64,000 bases of DNA from a virus. This document shows, in pieces, positions 47,633-55,967 of the stretch (its first letter is position 1; the number at the start of each line of letters is the position of its first letter). The notes beneath the pieces are model-generated. The model did no database searches. It was given only the letters and a program-made list of their open reading frames with translations, and was not told the DNA's origin. The translations under genes were made by a program, and so were the position numbers. The DNA is taken from positions 124,001 through 188,000 of the IMG/VR virus record IMGVR_UViG_3300007609_000003; one strand, written 5' to 3'.

Positions 47633-48362
47633 ATTTAAAAAGTTCTTCAAAGCATTTGGTTTTTGTATTGTTAATCACTATATCACTAAAACGCAAAACT
47701 GTCAACCCGTTTTCAGCGGCCTGCCCTTCAAATTCTCTATCCTTTTTCTTTTGTTCTGTTGAACTATGCCAGTACTCGCCATCAATCTCAACTAATATGT
47801 TTGTTCCTAATATTTTAAAATCGTAGCGATGCATTCCTTTATCTATTTGATACTGCCTTTCATATTGTATGTTATGCTCTTTGCACCACGATGCGAATTG
47901 GCGCTCTGGTTTTGTAAATCTATACGCACCGTCACCCTGGGCATGCACGCCAATAATTCCATCATAACATAATTGTCGCTGGCGCTCTCTCTTCTCTTCT
48001 GTCCAATATAAGCTTTGATTATTTTTAGGGACGTCGTTTTCACGTAGAATTCTAAGTATGGTATTTTGAACAACCCCGAATTCGCCTGCTATTTTTTTAG
48101 CTGACATTTTTTTATTTTTATACATGTCTATAATAGCCACTTCATCCAACTTAATCTTATGTATCTCAGAATATCTTTTTCTTTTGGCTTCTGAGCTCCA
48201 GTTTCTTTTAAGTATACCTGGGTTTTCTTTCTTTATTTTATTGTAGAACGCGAAGTAATTCAAATCGTTTACTTCGCAAACGTGCCTAAGACTTTCACCA
48301 TCTTGTATTTCTTTAACAACCATATCATAGTTGCTAGTTAACTGCTCTGAATATTTTGACAC
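47625..48362 (-). CDS. EDxHD (Vsr-like) homing endonuclease in split gp43
   Basis: 245 residues from the GTG at 48362, which has GTTGGAG six bases upstream; a TTG twelve bases earlier lies within that site. N-terminal 'CEVNDLNYFAFYNKI' and 'SAKKIAGEFGVVQNTILRIL' are helix-turn-helix DNA-binding parts. C-terminal 'FTKPERQFASWCKEHNI', 'HRYDFKILGTNILVEIDGEY' and 'WHSS' carry the E-D-x-H-D nuclease core related to very-short-patch repair enzymes. This family is often found free-standing in fractured phage genes. Such enzymes cut the uninterrupted allele to spread themselves. Driven by its own late promoter. Confidence 0.85.
   Translation of the reverse strand: MSKYSEQLTSNYDMVVKEIQDGESLRHVCEVNDLNYFAFYNKIKKENPGILKRNWSSEAKRKRYSEIHKIKLDEVAIIDMYKNKKMSAKKIAGEFGVVQNTILRILRENDVPKNNQSLYWTEEKRERQRQLCYDGIIGVHAQGDGAYRFTKPERQFASWCKEHNIQYERQYQIDKGMHRYDFKILGTNILVEIDGEYWHSSTEQKKKDREFEGQAAENGLTVLRFSDIVINNTKTKCFEELFKYV
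47677..47705 (-). promoter_or_regulatory. Sigma70 promoter inside the endonuclease gene, driving gp43B
   Basis: TTGACA (47705-47700), 17-base spacer, TATAGT (47682-47677) within the last codons of the homing endonuclease, 180 bases upstream of gp43B. It is as strong as the gp43A promoter and would let the second polymerase half be made independently. Confidence 0.7.
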
Positions 48363-48396
48363 GTTTTTCTCCAACTAGGTTTGTTCATTACAATTT

Positions 48397-48404
48397 TATT
48401 TATA
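48397..48404 (-). promoter_or_regulatory. T4-type late promoter (TATAAATA) for the homing endonuclease
   Basis: Exact TATAAATA on the minus strand, 35 bases before the GTG start, in the 77-base gap after gp43A. Late control of homing endonucleases inside early genes is known in T4 (e.g. I-TevI). Confidence 0.8.
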
Positions 48405-48439
48405 ATGAAAAGCAAGAGAGTTCATAACAATTTTTATTT

Positions 48440-49930
48440 TTATGCAACTTTTCTACGATTTATCTCTTCTTTAATTTTTTCGATCTCCTGCTCAACCTCC
48501 AACATTTCTTTCTTGATAATTTTACGATTACCGTAGTACTCGTCAATGATCTCGGGAATGATACCGATATGTTTGTTTGTAAAACACGCGCCGTTTGCCG
48601 CGACCGAAACATCAGACTTTTGGTTTTGGTAATTACCATCCAATACCATATCTTGAGAGACATAGTCACGTTCATCCTTCATATACGTCTCAGGAGACAT
48701 GTTGTACTGAAGCATTAGGTGTGGATATAGTGAGTTTAGATCGAAGGAGACGATCCAAGGATGCATACCGACCTTTGGGTCCTTTACATAACCACCGACG
48801 AGATCGCCAGCACGTTGTCCTGGTCCACCCTTAACGTGAGGTACTCTCTTTTCCTGAATCAGTTTGCGATAGAGAGTCGTTTCCCAGATACCAACGGTAC
48901 CGAATGCATCTCCGAAGTTTACTCCGCCACCGTAAGCAACGGTCATAACTAACTGAAGTAGAGACGTTTCATCTTCCATTCTCTGAATAAGATGAGTGTC
49001 CTTAAGGTTATAGTCGAGATACAACTGAGGGTTCTTTTCATATAGAGTCGTAAGATCACCGTACTCTGAATAATCGAGTTTCTTTTCTCCAAGGATTACA
49101 TATGCGATATGGTCGAGTTTATATGACTCTTGAGGACCGTACTTATAACCAAACTTTTTAAACGCGTCCATATAGTCGATTACTGTCATACCGGTAATTT
49201 GATAAGTGGAAGCAGGTTTTCCAAAGATCTCACGCGTTTTCATGCGTATGTTTCTCCAAGGAGACAGCTGCTTTGCCTTTTCTTCACCAAACAGTCGAAT
49301 GATACGTGTAACAACATACATAATATCAAAGTATTCAACGTTCCAACCTGTAATAACCTCAGGATAGTCGTTCATCCAAATCTGAATAAAACGCTGAAGC
49401 ATTGCTTGTTCAGTATCAAACTCCATAAATTGAATATCGTCTGGGTCGATGCCAGTGATAGTTTTTGTCTTATCATAGTCCTTACGAGCCAAGAGATGGT
49501 ACGTACTTGTCTTTGAAGACTTCATTGAGATAGAAGTAATCTCTTTATCAGCTTCATCGATATTTGCGTATCCGTCGCTGATATCGACCTCGATGTCAAA
49601 AGACATGATGTTAATCTTTTTCATATCAAACTTAATATCACCTGGATATTTTTGTTGAATGAACTGAGCTACATAGTTTGTATTTCCATACATTTCAAAA
49701 CCATGTACGTCCTTATGCTGTTCGATAAACTCCTTTGCCTCTGACATAGATAGACATTGCCGAGGAGACAGAGGGCGATCACCGATTAGCGAACGGTATT
49801 CACCGTCTTTGTCTGGCAAGAACAGAACTGGTTTAAACTTTTCCTTACGAATAAACGGTTTTCCGTTTTCATATCCACGCCATAGGATGTTGTTACCAAA
49901 ACGTTCAACATTTGTATAAAAATTAGACAT
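48440..49930 (-). CDS. 43A: DNA polymerase gp43, N-terminal half (exonuclease and palm motif A)
   Basis: 496 residues. Family B: Exo I 'MSFDIEVD' (~109-116), Exo II 'TGWNVEYFDIMYV', Exo III 'YNLKDTHLI', and palm motif A 'SFDLNSLYPHLMLQYNMSPE'. It ends in a helical stretch 'IKKEMLEVEQEIEKIKEEIN' that corresponds to the fingers; motif B starts in gp43B, so the split is in the fingers domain. The helical ends of both halves may pair as the interface. A consensus early promoter is upstream. Confidence 0.93.
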   Translation of the reverse strand: MSNFYTNVERFGNNILWRGYENGKPFIRKEKFKPVLFLPDKDGEYRSLIGDRPLSPRQCLSMSEAKEFIEQHKDVHGFEMYGNTNYVAQFIQQKYPGDIKFDMKKINIMSFDIEVDISDGYANIDEADKEITSISMKSSKTSTYHLLARKDYDKTKTITGIDPDDIQFMEFDTEQAMLQRFIQIWMNDYPEVITGWNVEYFDIMYVVTRIIRLFGEEKAKQLSPWRNIRMKTREIFGKPASTYQITGMTVIDYMDAFKKFGYKYGPQESYKLDHIAYVILGEKKLDYSEYGDLTTLYEKNPQLYLDYNLKDTHLIQRMEDETSLLQLVMTVAYGGGVNFGDAFGTVGIWETTLYRKLIQEKRVPHVKGGPGQRAGDLVGGYVKDPKVGMHPWIVSFDLNSLYPHLMLQYNMSPETYMKDERDYVSQDMVLDGNYQNQKSDVSVAANGACFTNKHIGIIPEIIDEYYGNRKIIKKEMLEVEQEIEKIKEEINRRKVA

Positions 49931-49958
49931 GAGTATCCTTTAATAGTGTATAGAAACC

Positions 49959-49987
49959 ATAGTAACACCTTACAGTGCATATGTCAA
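49959..49987 (-). promoter_or_regulatory. Sigma70 early promoter for gp43A
   Basis: TTGACA (49987-49982), 17-base spacer, TACTAT (49964-49959), followed by AAAGGATA before the gp43A ATG. Confidence 0.8.
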
Positions 49988-49992
49988 CCAAT

Positions 49993-51705
49993 TTAAGCTG
50001 CAATCTGACTAAAGTTCTTAACTTTTTCGAAGCGTACATGCGACTCAAACTTTTCGCTGAACTGATCTCCTCGGTGCGAGATCACGAATATATTGTCATT
50101 ACTATTTAGATTATGCAGAGTATCAATAAGGTTTTCCACTCCGGTACCATCCATAGCGCCGTCGAGAGTCTCATCGAGAATAAGAAGGTTGGTCGATACA
50201 GAGTTCCGCAACTTTGCAACGGCGCGCCACGACATCATGATAGAGAGTGTAATGCGTAGCTTTTCGCCTTCAGAAAAGGATGAGTATGAGAACGCATCGC
50301 GAAAACGAGATTTAATTACTTCGTTGAAGTTTTCATCTAGGTGAAAGTCAACGAATAGTTCAAAGGCTGAAAGGTATTTGTTAATCAGCTTATTCATAAC
50401 TGGAATATATTGCTTAATGATTCGCGTCTTAATACCACCATCCTTTAGCATTGTGCTTACGATACTCAGAGTTTCCTGGTCATCAAACAGTTTCGTCTGT
50501 TCTGACTGAAACGTTTTTAGATCCTTGTTATAACCGTCAAGCTTGCTTGTGTCAACCTCTTCAACCTCTTTCTCGGCATCGTCAAGTTCTTTCTTATACG
50601 ACTTCAATGCGTTCATAGACATTTTAATCTGAGCACGATGTTCACCGATCGTAAGGTTCTTCTCTTGGATCTGGTCCTCGACCAAGGAGATCTCCTCTAC
50701 TCTCGTTTCGTATTCTTTTATCTTTTCCGATAAATTTTCTATACCATCCTTGATTTCATCTACCTTTTTACTCTTTTCGGTAACAATGTTTTCTTTGAAA
50801 TCGTGGTCGATACCCTGCTTACAGGTAGGACAGTTATTGTTATCGTGATAAAAGTTTATGTCTTTTGCATACGATTGTAATTGACCCTGCAGCTCTCGAA
50901 GTAGAGCCTTTCCGTTCTCAAGACGTTTCTTTACAGTCTGCTTATCAGATATAGTCTCAATCAACTCTGCGATTGAAGTTTCTACTCCTTCGATCTCTGT
51001 CTTTTCTGTTTCGACCTTTTCAAGGTGTTCCTGGATCTTTTCTTTGATCTTATTTACTTCAGTCTCTCGGATCTTTACGATGGAGTCGTTATGTTCCTTT
51101 GCGCTTTCTATCTTTGACTGTATAATGTCTATCTGGTACCTATTTTCTGTAATAGACTCACGGTTCGTAGATACCTTGTCCTTAAGTAGGTTGTTCATGG
51201 TACTAAAGACCTGAATATCGAGTAGGTCCTCAATGATTTCTCGGCGAGAGTGAGCCGGTAGTTCCATAAAAGGAACATACGTTGCGCTACCTAATACGAC
51301 GATCTGATTAAACGATTTGTAGTTCAGACCAAGAATGTTTTGCTCCAAGTAAGATTGATAGTCCCTTGATGCCGCGTCCTGGTCAATCAATTCGCCGTTA
51401 CGATAGATCTCAAAGATATTTGGTTTAATACCACGACGAATAAGATACTCGTTACCTGACACCGAGAATTCTATTTCTACAACAGCTTCTTTCTGGTTAA
51501 TAGAGTTTATCAGCTGCGGTTTGTTTACTTTACGAAACGGCTTACCGTATAGAGCAAAGGTAATGGCATCGAGCATTGTACTCTTGCCACTACCGTTTGA
51601 TCCACTTACAAGAGTGGTCTTACTCTTATTTAGATTGATCTCTGTAAATACATTTCCAGTAGATAGCACATTCTTATAACGTACCTTTTTAAATTGTATC
51701 TGCAT
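49993..51705 (-). CDS. 46: Recombination endonuclease subunit gp46 (Rad50/SbcC-like)
   Basis: 570 residues (T4: 560). Walker A 'SGSNGSGKST' (~34-43), Q-loop region 'QIVVLGSATYVPFMELPAHS', long coiled coils around the zinc hook 'CPTCKQG' (~291), ABC signature 'FSEGEKLRITLSIMMSW' and Walker B 'NLLILDETLDGAMDGTG'. With gp47 it resects DNA ends for recombination-dependent replication. The start overlaps the gp47 stop by one base. Confidence 0.95.
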   Translation of the reverse strand: MQIQFKKVRYKNVLSTGNVFTEINLNKSKTTLVSGSNGSGKSTMLDAITFALYGKPFRKVNKPQLINSINQKEAVVEIEFSVSGNEYLIRRGIKPNIFEIYRNGELIDQDAASRDYQSYLEQNILGLNYKSFNQIVVLGSATYVPFMELPAHSRREIIEDLLDIQVFSTMNNLLKDKVSTNRESITENRYQIDIIQSKIESAKEHNDSIVKIRETEVNKIKEKIQEHLEKVETEKTEIEGVETSIAELIETISDKQTVKKRLENGKALLRELQGQLQSYAKDINFYHDNNNCPTCKQGIDHDFKENIVTEKSKKVDEIKDGIENLSEKIKEYETRVEEISLVEDQIQEKNLTIGEHRAQIKMSMNALKSYKKELDDAEKEVEEVDTSKLDGYNKDLKTFQSEQTKLFDDQETLSIVSTMLKDGGIKTRIIKQYIPVMNKLINKYLSAFELFVDFHLDENFNEVIKSRFRDAFSYSSFSEGEKLRITLSIMMSWRAVAKLRNSVSTNLLILDETLDGAMDGTGVENLIDTLHNLNSNDNIFVISHRGDQFSEKFESHVRFEKVKNFSQIAA

Positions 51706-52766
51706 TATAAATTCATTGCCTCTACGTATAGTTCATCAATAACTTTTTTGATCTTTTTCTTTTCTATCGTCGTTTCGATAGAGTCGATATAGGTATGTAG
51801 AATATCTTTTGTTTCCTGCGTTTCATCAAGGATCTCGTCCATACCCGAGGACTCAAGGTTAAGAGTATCGTCAATAGATTTTACATCAGCAGCACCACTA
51901 TCAGCTATCTTATTTAAGAAAGTGTCATATAGGTAACCGTTCGTTCTATTCTTCACAATCACCTTAACATAAGTATTCTTTAGAACATCGGTATCTAACT
52001 TTGCGATATCCTCGATAGTCATATCAACATCGTCGTATTCTATCTTATGGAAGATACGATTTGGATTCTCAACGAATTGAATATCACGAGTCTCAGTATC
52101 GAATACGTGAAAACCTCTACGTCCGCCGTAGTCATTCCATGTCATTTCATATTGAGCACCGAGGTACTTGATGTTACCATACTCAGAAGGATGGTGAAAG
52201 TGACCCGAGTACACAGCTTCAAATCCAGAAAATGTGTCCTTCTTCATACCGTGATCGCATAGCGTACCCTTCATCATTTCAAAACCTTCGATCTCAAAGT
52301 GGCCGAGAAGGATATTTGCGTCTGATGCAGAAATCGCAGCGTGACACGTTTCACGGTTGTTCTTCGTAATCCACGGTACCATCATAAACCGAGTTGAGCC
52401 AAATGTCAACTCCTTTGGCTCGTGTTCATAGATATGAAAGTTATCGTACTCTTGAAGCAATAGAGACATCGAGTTTACTTCGTTAGTATTCGTAAAATAG
52501 ACACTATGATTTCCAACTACGGCATGGTACTCAATGTTTCGAGATGCCAACTGACTAAAAAAGAACTCCTTAGCTCTCTTTAGTGTAACGTAGTTAATAT
52601 ACTTACGTCTATCAAATGTATCACCAAGGTCCATCACAACCTTGACATTATTCTCATCTAGGTAAGGAAAGAATACTTCTGAAAAGAATCGTTCTTGATG
52701 ATCGAGAAATATCTTGCTATCACCCCTACATCCAAAGTGATTATCATTAATAAAAGCAATCTTCAT
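51705..52766 (-). CDS. 47: Recombination endonuclease subunit gp47 (Mre11/SbcD-like)
   Basis: 353 residues (T4: 339). Metallophosphoesterase motifs 'FINDNHFG' (4-11), 'VMDLGDTFDRRKYI' (~44-57), 'VVGNHSVYF' (~83-91), and 'YSGHFHHPS'. It is the nuclease partner of gp46. Overlaps gp55 by ATGA at its start. Confidence 0.95.
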   Translation of the reverse strand: MKIAFINDNHFGCRGDSKIFLDHQERFFSEVFFPYLDENNVKVVMDLGDTFDRRKYINYVTLKRAKEFFFSQLASRNIEYHAVVGNHSVYFTNTNEVNSMSLLLQEYDNFHIYEHEPKELTFGSTRFMMVPWITKNNRETCHAAISASDANILLGHFEIEGFEMMKGTLCDHGMKKDTFSGFEAVYSGHFHHPSEYGNIKYLGAQYEMTWNDYGGRRGFHVFDTETRDIQFVENPNRIFHKIEYDDVDMTIEDIAKLDTDVLKNTYVKVIVKNRTNGYLYDTFLNKIADSGAADVKSIDDTLNLESSGMDEILDETQETKDILHTYIDSIETTIEKKKIKKVIDELYVEAMNL

Positions 52767-53311
52767 TTATCAGTATCTTTCTCAGGATCTTCTTCTAGGT
52801 CCTCTTTAACTTTTTTTGGAACTTTATTCTTTGCTAATTTTTCCTCGTAGTCACTTACAAAGTGGTTGATGTAGTCGGCGTTCGTATTCAAATGTAACTG
52901 AACTTCGTTGGACTCGTAAGTTGCTCCCTGTGCAACCATATTATGAGAAGACTTAAAGCGGATATACATCTGCTTCTTTTCCTTTTGTATTCGGCGCAGG
53001 AAGGCGTACCAAATGATCTGTGTAAAGTATGCAAATGGATTTGAAGATTTGTTCGGATCGAAGTTACCAATATATAATAGACAGTTTTCGATACCGTCCA
53101 TGATCATATCTTCTTTGTATGTATATCCTGAAAAGTTTGGTTTGGTTGCGAGACGATTTGCGATCTTAAAGATACACTCACCGATATACTTAGGGACCGT
53201 CGGCAACTCGTCTCCTTGGTCCTCGGCCTCCTGACACTTTTTCTTGTACTCTATGAGAGCCTCAAGTAAGTCTTTATTATTTACGTAATTCTTTTTGACC
53301 CTTCGAGCCAT
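52763..53311 (-). CDS. 55: Late-transcription sigma factor gp55
   Basis: 182 residues (T4: 185). 'YIGECIFKIANRLATKPNFS', 'YKEDMIMDGIENCLLYIGNF' and 'SSNPFAYFTQIIWYAFLRRI' form the sigma region-2-like core that recognises TATAAATA. The C-terminus is purely charged (ends PEKDTDK) and lacks the hydrophobic sliding-clamp-binding tail of T4 gp55. It is encoded in the order 55-47-46 with a consensus early promoter. Confidence 0.92.
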   Translation of the reverse strand: MARRVKKNYVNNKDLLEALIEYKKKCQEAEDQGDELPTVPKYIGECIFKIANRLATKPNFSGYTYKEDMIMDGIENCLLYIGNFDPNKSSNPFAYFTQIIWYAFLRRIQKEKKQMYIRFKSSHNMVAQGATYESNEVQLHLNTNADYINHFVSDYEEKLAKNKVPKKVKEDLEEDPEKDTDK

Positions 53312-53345
53312 TGGACACTACTCCTTTATTGTGCTGTTAATATAG

Positions 53346-53373
53346 ATTTTAAACTAAAAACTGTAAATGTCAA
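53346..53373 (-). promoter_or_regulatory. Sigma70 early promoter for gp55-47-46
   Basis: TTGACA (53373-53368), 16-base spacer, TAAAAT (53351-53346), followed by AAGGAG before gp55. A TATATT lies a further few bases down. Confidence 0.7.
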
Positions 53374-53416
53374 CCAATAATTACAAAATATTTTTTATTA
53401 TATGCTCATTTTTCCA

Positions 53417-53444
53417 TTGACATTTCTTGAACAATGAGTATAAT
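53417..53444 (+). promoter_or_regulatory. Consensus sigma70 promoter reading antisense into uvsW
   Basis: TTGACA (53417-53422), 16-base spacer, TATAAT (53439-53444) on the plus strand, in the 162-base gap between gp55 and uvsW. No plus-strand gene follows; the transcript would start about 53451 and run antisense across the 3' end of uvsW. Just downstream is the palindrome AGAATTAATAATTCT. Confidence 0.6.
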
Positions 53445-53473
53445 AGAATTAATAATTCTGGGAGTTGTGGAAT

Positions 53474-54970
53474 CTATTCTAGAGGTATCGTGTAGATCTT
53501 GAATGGAAAGTGTTCTTCAGAGTATATCTCGATACGTTTCTTAAAGTGATTCAGAGTATAGTTCGTAAAGGCTCCTACTGATAGATCATCAGCGATATCA
53601 TAAAGAGTAGCTTTATTTGAGTCATCTGCTTTACGCAATGATCTACCGATGGACTGAAGTACTTTGATCTCAGATTTTGAACCTGATGCAAAGATCACGT
53701 TATCCAATCTCTTGATGTTTACACCAGTTGAGAATACGCCGTATGATGCGAGGATGTCGTGTTGTTTGATAGGATCGTTCTCGACGAGATGGCGAATGTT
53801 TTCACGTTCATCTCCTTTTACACCACCATATACAAAATGTAGTTGACGATCGTCTCTCCGAAGGAGTGGCTCTAATACCTTACCATGTTTCTCAACTAGA
53901 TCAAAGAGAATAAGATTGTTCTGTCCCTTAAGAGACCATACGAGATTACGAATAAAAATGTTTCTCTTATCGTGGTTTATAAGGTACTCTCTTTCAGCGG
54001 GGTACCTCTTTTGTTTAACCTGTATTGAGTTAAATGCTTTTCTGAATTCTTTTCGTTTATTCTCTGGATGAGAAAGAACGAGTGCCTTTACCTGAAAGTT
54101 TGCAACGGTACCCTCCTCGATGAGGTCCTTTGTTTTTACGAATCTCTTGACTTGACCGAAGCAACCTTCGAGAATAAGTTGGTGAGTTTTTGTTTCACCT
54201 GACTTTAATGTACCTGTAAATCCATGGCGATACTCGCAGTTCGTTAACTTCTCCATGATGGTCGTCAAGGATTTTGCTTGGAACAGATGAGCCTCGTCGC
54301 CCAGAGCAACTCTAAATTGATCGAACCATTCCTTTGGTTGTTTAATTAGAGACTGCCATGTACTAATTACGATAGGCGCAGACGTTTCTTTATCCACACC
54401 ACCCTGGATCTTATATATCATAGAAGGATCACAGCCATAGTCCTCAAAGTCACCCGCCATTTGATGCACAAGAGAAATGGTTGGAACAATGATAAGAGTC
54501 CTGTGTCCAAACGCTTGATAGTAGTGCTGCTGAATTAGATAAATGATAAGAGACTTGCCAGAAGACGTTGGCGATAGAGAAAGCGAACGGTTGTTCTTAA
54601 CCGCGTTTACAACGTATTCATTCTGATAATCACGTGGAGTAAACTTGCAGTCTATCTCTTTTGCAATTTCGTAGCCATAGTCTTCAGGAACATTATTGTT
54701 TATAGATAATTCATCGGATATTTCGAGTTTATATTCACGTTCTTCGCAGAATTTTTTTAGGTATGGAAGGAGACCGACGTATAACAATGGACGCATCGGC
54801 TGGTAAATTCGAATGTAACCGTCCCAGACTCTCGCTTTGAATTTTGGATTAAACTGATACCCATCCGGGCGAAAGGAAAAGTAATTCATTATCTCCTGGC
54901 GTGTACCAGGATCCGCTGTCACTTTCATGTGAACGGCGTTAATATATTCTACTGTTACCACGTCTGTCAT
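53474..54970 (-). CDS. uvsW: Recombination helicase UvsW
   Basis: 498 residues (T4: 503). Superfamily 2 helicase: N-terminal 'NYFSFRPDGYQFNPKFKARV' domain, Walker A 'SPTSSGKS' (133-140), 'DEAH' (225-228), 'FTGTLKSGE' motif III, and 'QSIGRSLRKADD' motif VI. It unwinds R-loops and branches and in T4 switches off origin replication late. A GATAAATA element (55055-55048) in the upstream gene is a possible late promoter. Confidence 0.95.
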   Translation of the reverse strand: MTDVVTVEYINAVHMKVTADPGTRQEIMNYFSFRPDGYQFNPKFKARVWDGYIRIYQPMRPLLYVGLLPYLKKFCEEREYKLEISDELSINNNVPEDYGYEIAKEIDCKFTPRDYQNEYVVNAVKNNRSLSLSPTSSGKSLIIYLIQQHYYQAFGHRTLIIVPTISLVHQMAGDFEDYGCDPSMIYKIQGGVDKETSAPIVISTWQSLIKQPKEWFDQFRVALGDEAHLFQAKSLTTIMEKLTNCEYRHGFTGTLKSGETKTHQLILEGCFGQVKRFVKTKDLIEEGTVANFQVKALVLSHPENKRKEFRKAFNSIQVKQKRYPAEREYLINHDKRNIFIRNLVWSLKGQNNLILFDLVEKHGKVLEPLLRRDDRQLHFVYGGVKGDERENIRHLVENDPIKQHDILASYGVFSTGVNIKRLDNVIFASGSKSEIKVLQSIGRSLRKADDSNKATLYDIADDLSVGAFTNYTLNHFKKRIEIYSEEHFPFKIYTIPLE

Positions 54971-54988
54971 TATATACCTGCATTCTTG

Positions 54989-55423
54989 TTATCCGCCAGC
55001 TTGGAAACGACTCCAATCGATCATATTTTTAATTACGAAGTTCCTATTATTTATCTGTCGAACAATACTCTCTAGATACTTGGCTCTTTCCTCGTGTAAA
55101 GCAATTTTTAGACTAAGCTGAATAATTTCACTATCGCTTTGAACATAACGTTCTAAATCACCTCGTAGGACCTTAAGTTGAAACGGTTTCCAACCTCGCT
55201 CTTTGAGCTCAAGCTCATCCATAGTTCCACCATAGTAATCAGACTTTACCTTTTCAAATTCAAGAAGGTCGGCCTTTAATTTCTTTACTTTAAGTGCTTC
55301 TCTATAAAATAGGTTATAGTATTTGTTGTGAAGCTCAGGAATGCGCCCAGATTCACGAGACAAGTTAGTCTCATCGATCTTACAGTCCTGAGCCCACAGT
55401 TGGTTAATTCCGTCAATGTCCAT
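54989..55423 (-). CDS. uvsY: Recombination mediator UvsY
   Basis: 144 residues from the ATG at 55423, preceded by GGAG nine bases upstream; an earlier ATG has no site. 'VKSDYYGGTMDELELKERGW', 'RGDLERYVQSDSEIIQLSLK' and 'NNRNFVIKNMIDWSRFQAGG' parallel the T4 UvsY core and its C-terminal end. UvsY loads UvsX recombinase on gp32-coated DNA. T4 also has uvsW-uvsY adjacent. Confidence 0.85.
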   Translation of the reverse strand: MDIDGINQLWAQDCKIDETNLSRESGRIPELHNKYYNLFYREALKVKKLKADLLEFEKVKSDYYGGTMDELELKERGWKPFQLKVLRGDLERYVQSDSEIIQLSLKIALHEERAKYLESIVRQINNRNFVIKNMIDWSRFQAGG

Positions 55424-55456
55424 CACACACTTCTCCATTATATAGTATATAGTACA

Positions 55457-55485
55457 AATATATCACAAAGGTATGTAAATGTCAA
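55457..55485 (-). promoter_or_regulatory. Sigma70 early promoter for uvsY
   Basis: TTGACA (55485-55480), 17-base spacer, TATATT (55462-55457), 34 bases before the uvsY start. The -35 overlaps the stop of the SNase gene. Confidence 0.85.
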
Positions 55486-55958
55486 CCTTTCTGTTTAGCA
55501 ACTTGCTTTTCGTACTCTGCTCTATCGACGATACCTTCGTTGAGTAGTCTTTGGCGATTTACTTCGTGTGCTGCCTGTGTATCCTCTTTTGAACCACCAA
55601 AATAAGCAACAGCATGACCTTCGTCAATAAGTATATCTGTTAAGAGTCTATCCTCGCCTTTATAGTTTTCAATGATGAAGTCTCCGAGCACACGCCCAAA
55701 CTTTCCTTTCATATCTTCGCCGCTTTTGCTAACTTCTGTTTTAAGTATAACATCGCCTGAAAGAAGTTCTTTTACTTTTGCTTTGGCAGCCTCTCCAAAC
55801 AAATCTTCAACTTTATCTGAAGTTCTGGATTCTGGAGTATCGATTCCCATGATGCGAACTCTTTCATCTGCAAGAACTACGCCAAATCCAAGTTCTATAT
55901 CAACGTCAACCGTGTCCCCGTCAATTACTTTGTTTACTGTGCACCTATACTCGTACAT
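55482..55958 (-). CDS. Staphylococcal-nuclease-like (TNase) protein
   Basis: 158 residues. SNase motifs: 'VIDGDTVDVDIELGFGV', 'ERVRIMGIDTPESRT', 'GKFGRVLGDFII', then 'DILIDEGHAVAYFGG'. Key residues Asp/Arg/Glu of the SNase site (D-x-D-T, R-x-x-GIDTPE, R in GRxL) are visible. No signal peptide, so it would act in the cytoplasm, perhaps in host DNA breakdown. Similar genes occur in marine T4-like phages. Confidence 0.85.
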   Translation of the reverse strand: MYEYRCTVNKVIDGDTVDVDIELGFGVVLADERVRIMGIDTPESRTSDKVEDLFGEAAKAKVKELLSGDVILKTEVSKSGEDMKGKFGRVLGDFIIENYKGEDRLLTDILIDEGHAVAYFGGSKEDTQAAHEVNRQRLLNEGIVDRAEYEKQVAKQKG

Positions 55959-55967
55959 TTTATTTCC

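Noticed and set aside
46396-49930. Intein or group I intron in gp43
   Set aside because: gp43A has its own stop, gp43B its own ribosome-binding site and ATGs, and no intein splice motifs (N-terminal Cys/Ser, C-terminal HN) or intron core are visible at the junctions. Two separate proteins is the simpler reading.
52381-52409. TTGACA-17-TATGAT on the minus strand inside gp47
   Set aside because: Good promoter match, but in the middle of conserved coding sequence with no gene start until gp46, some 680 bases downstream. Treated as chance without RNA data.
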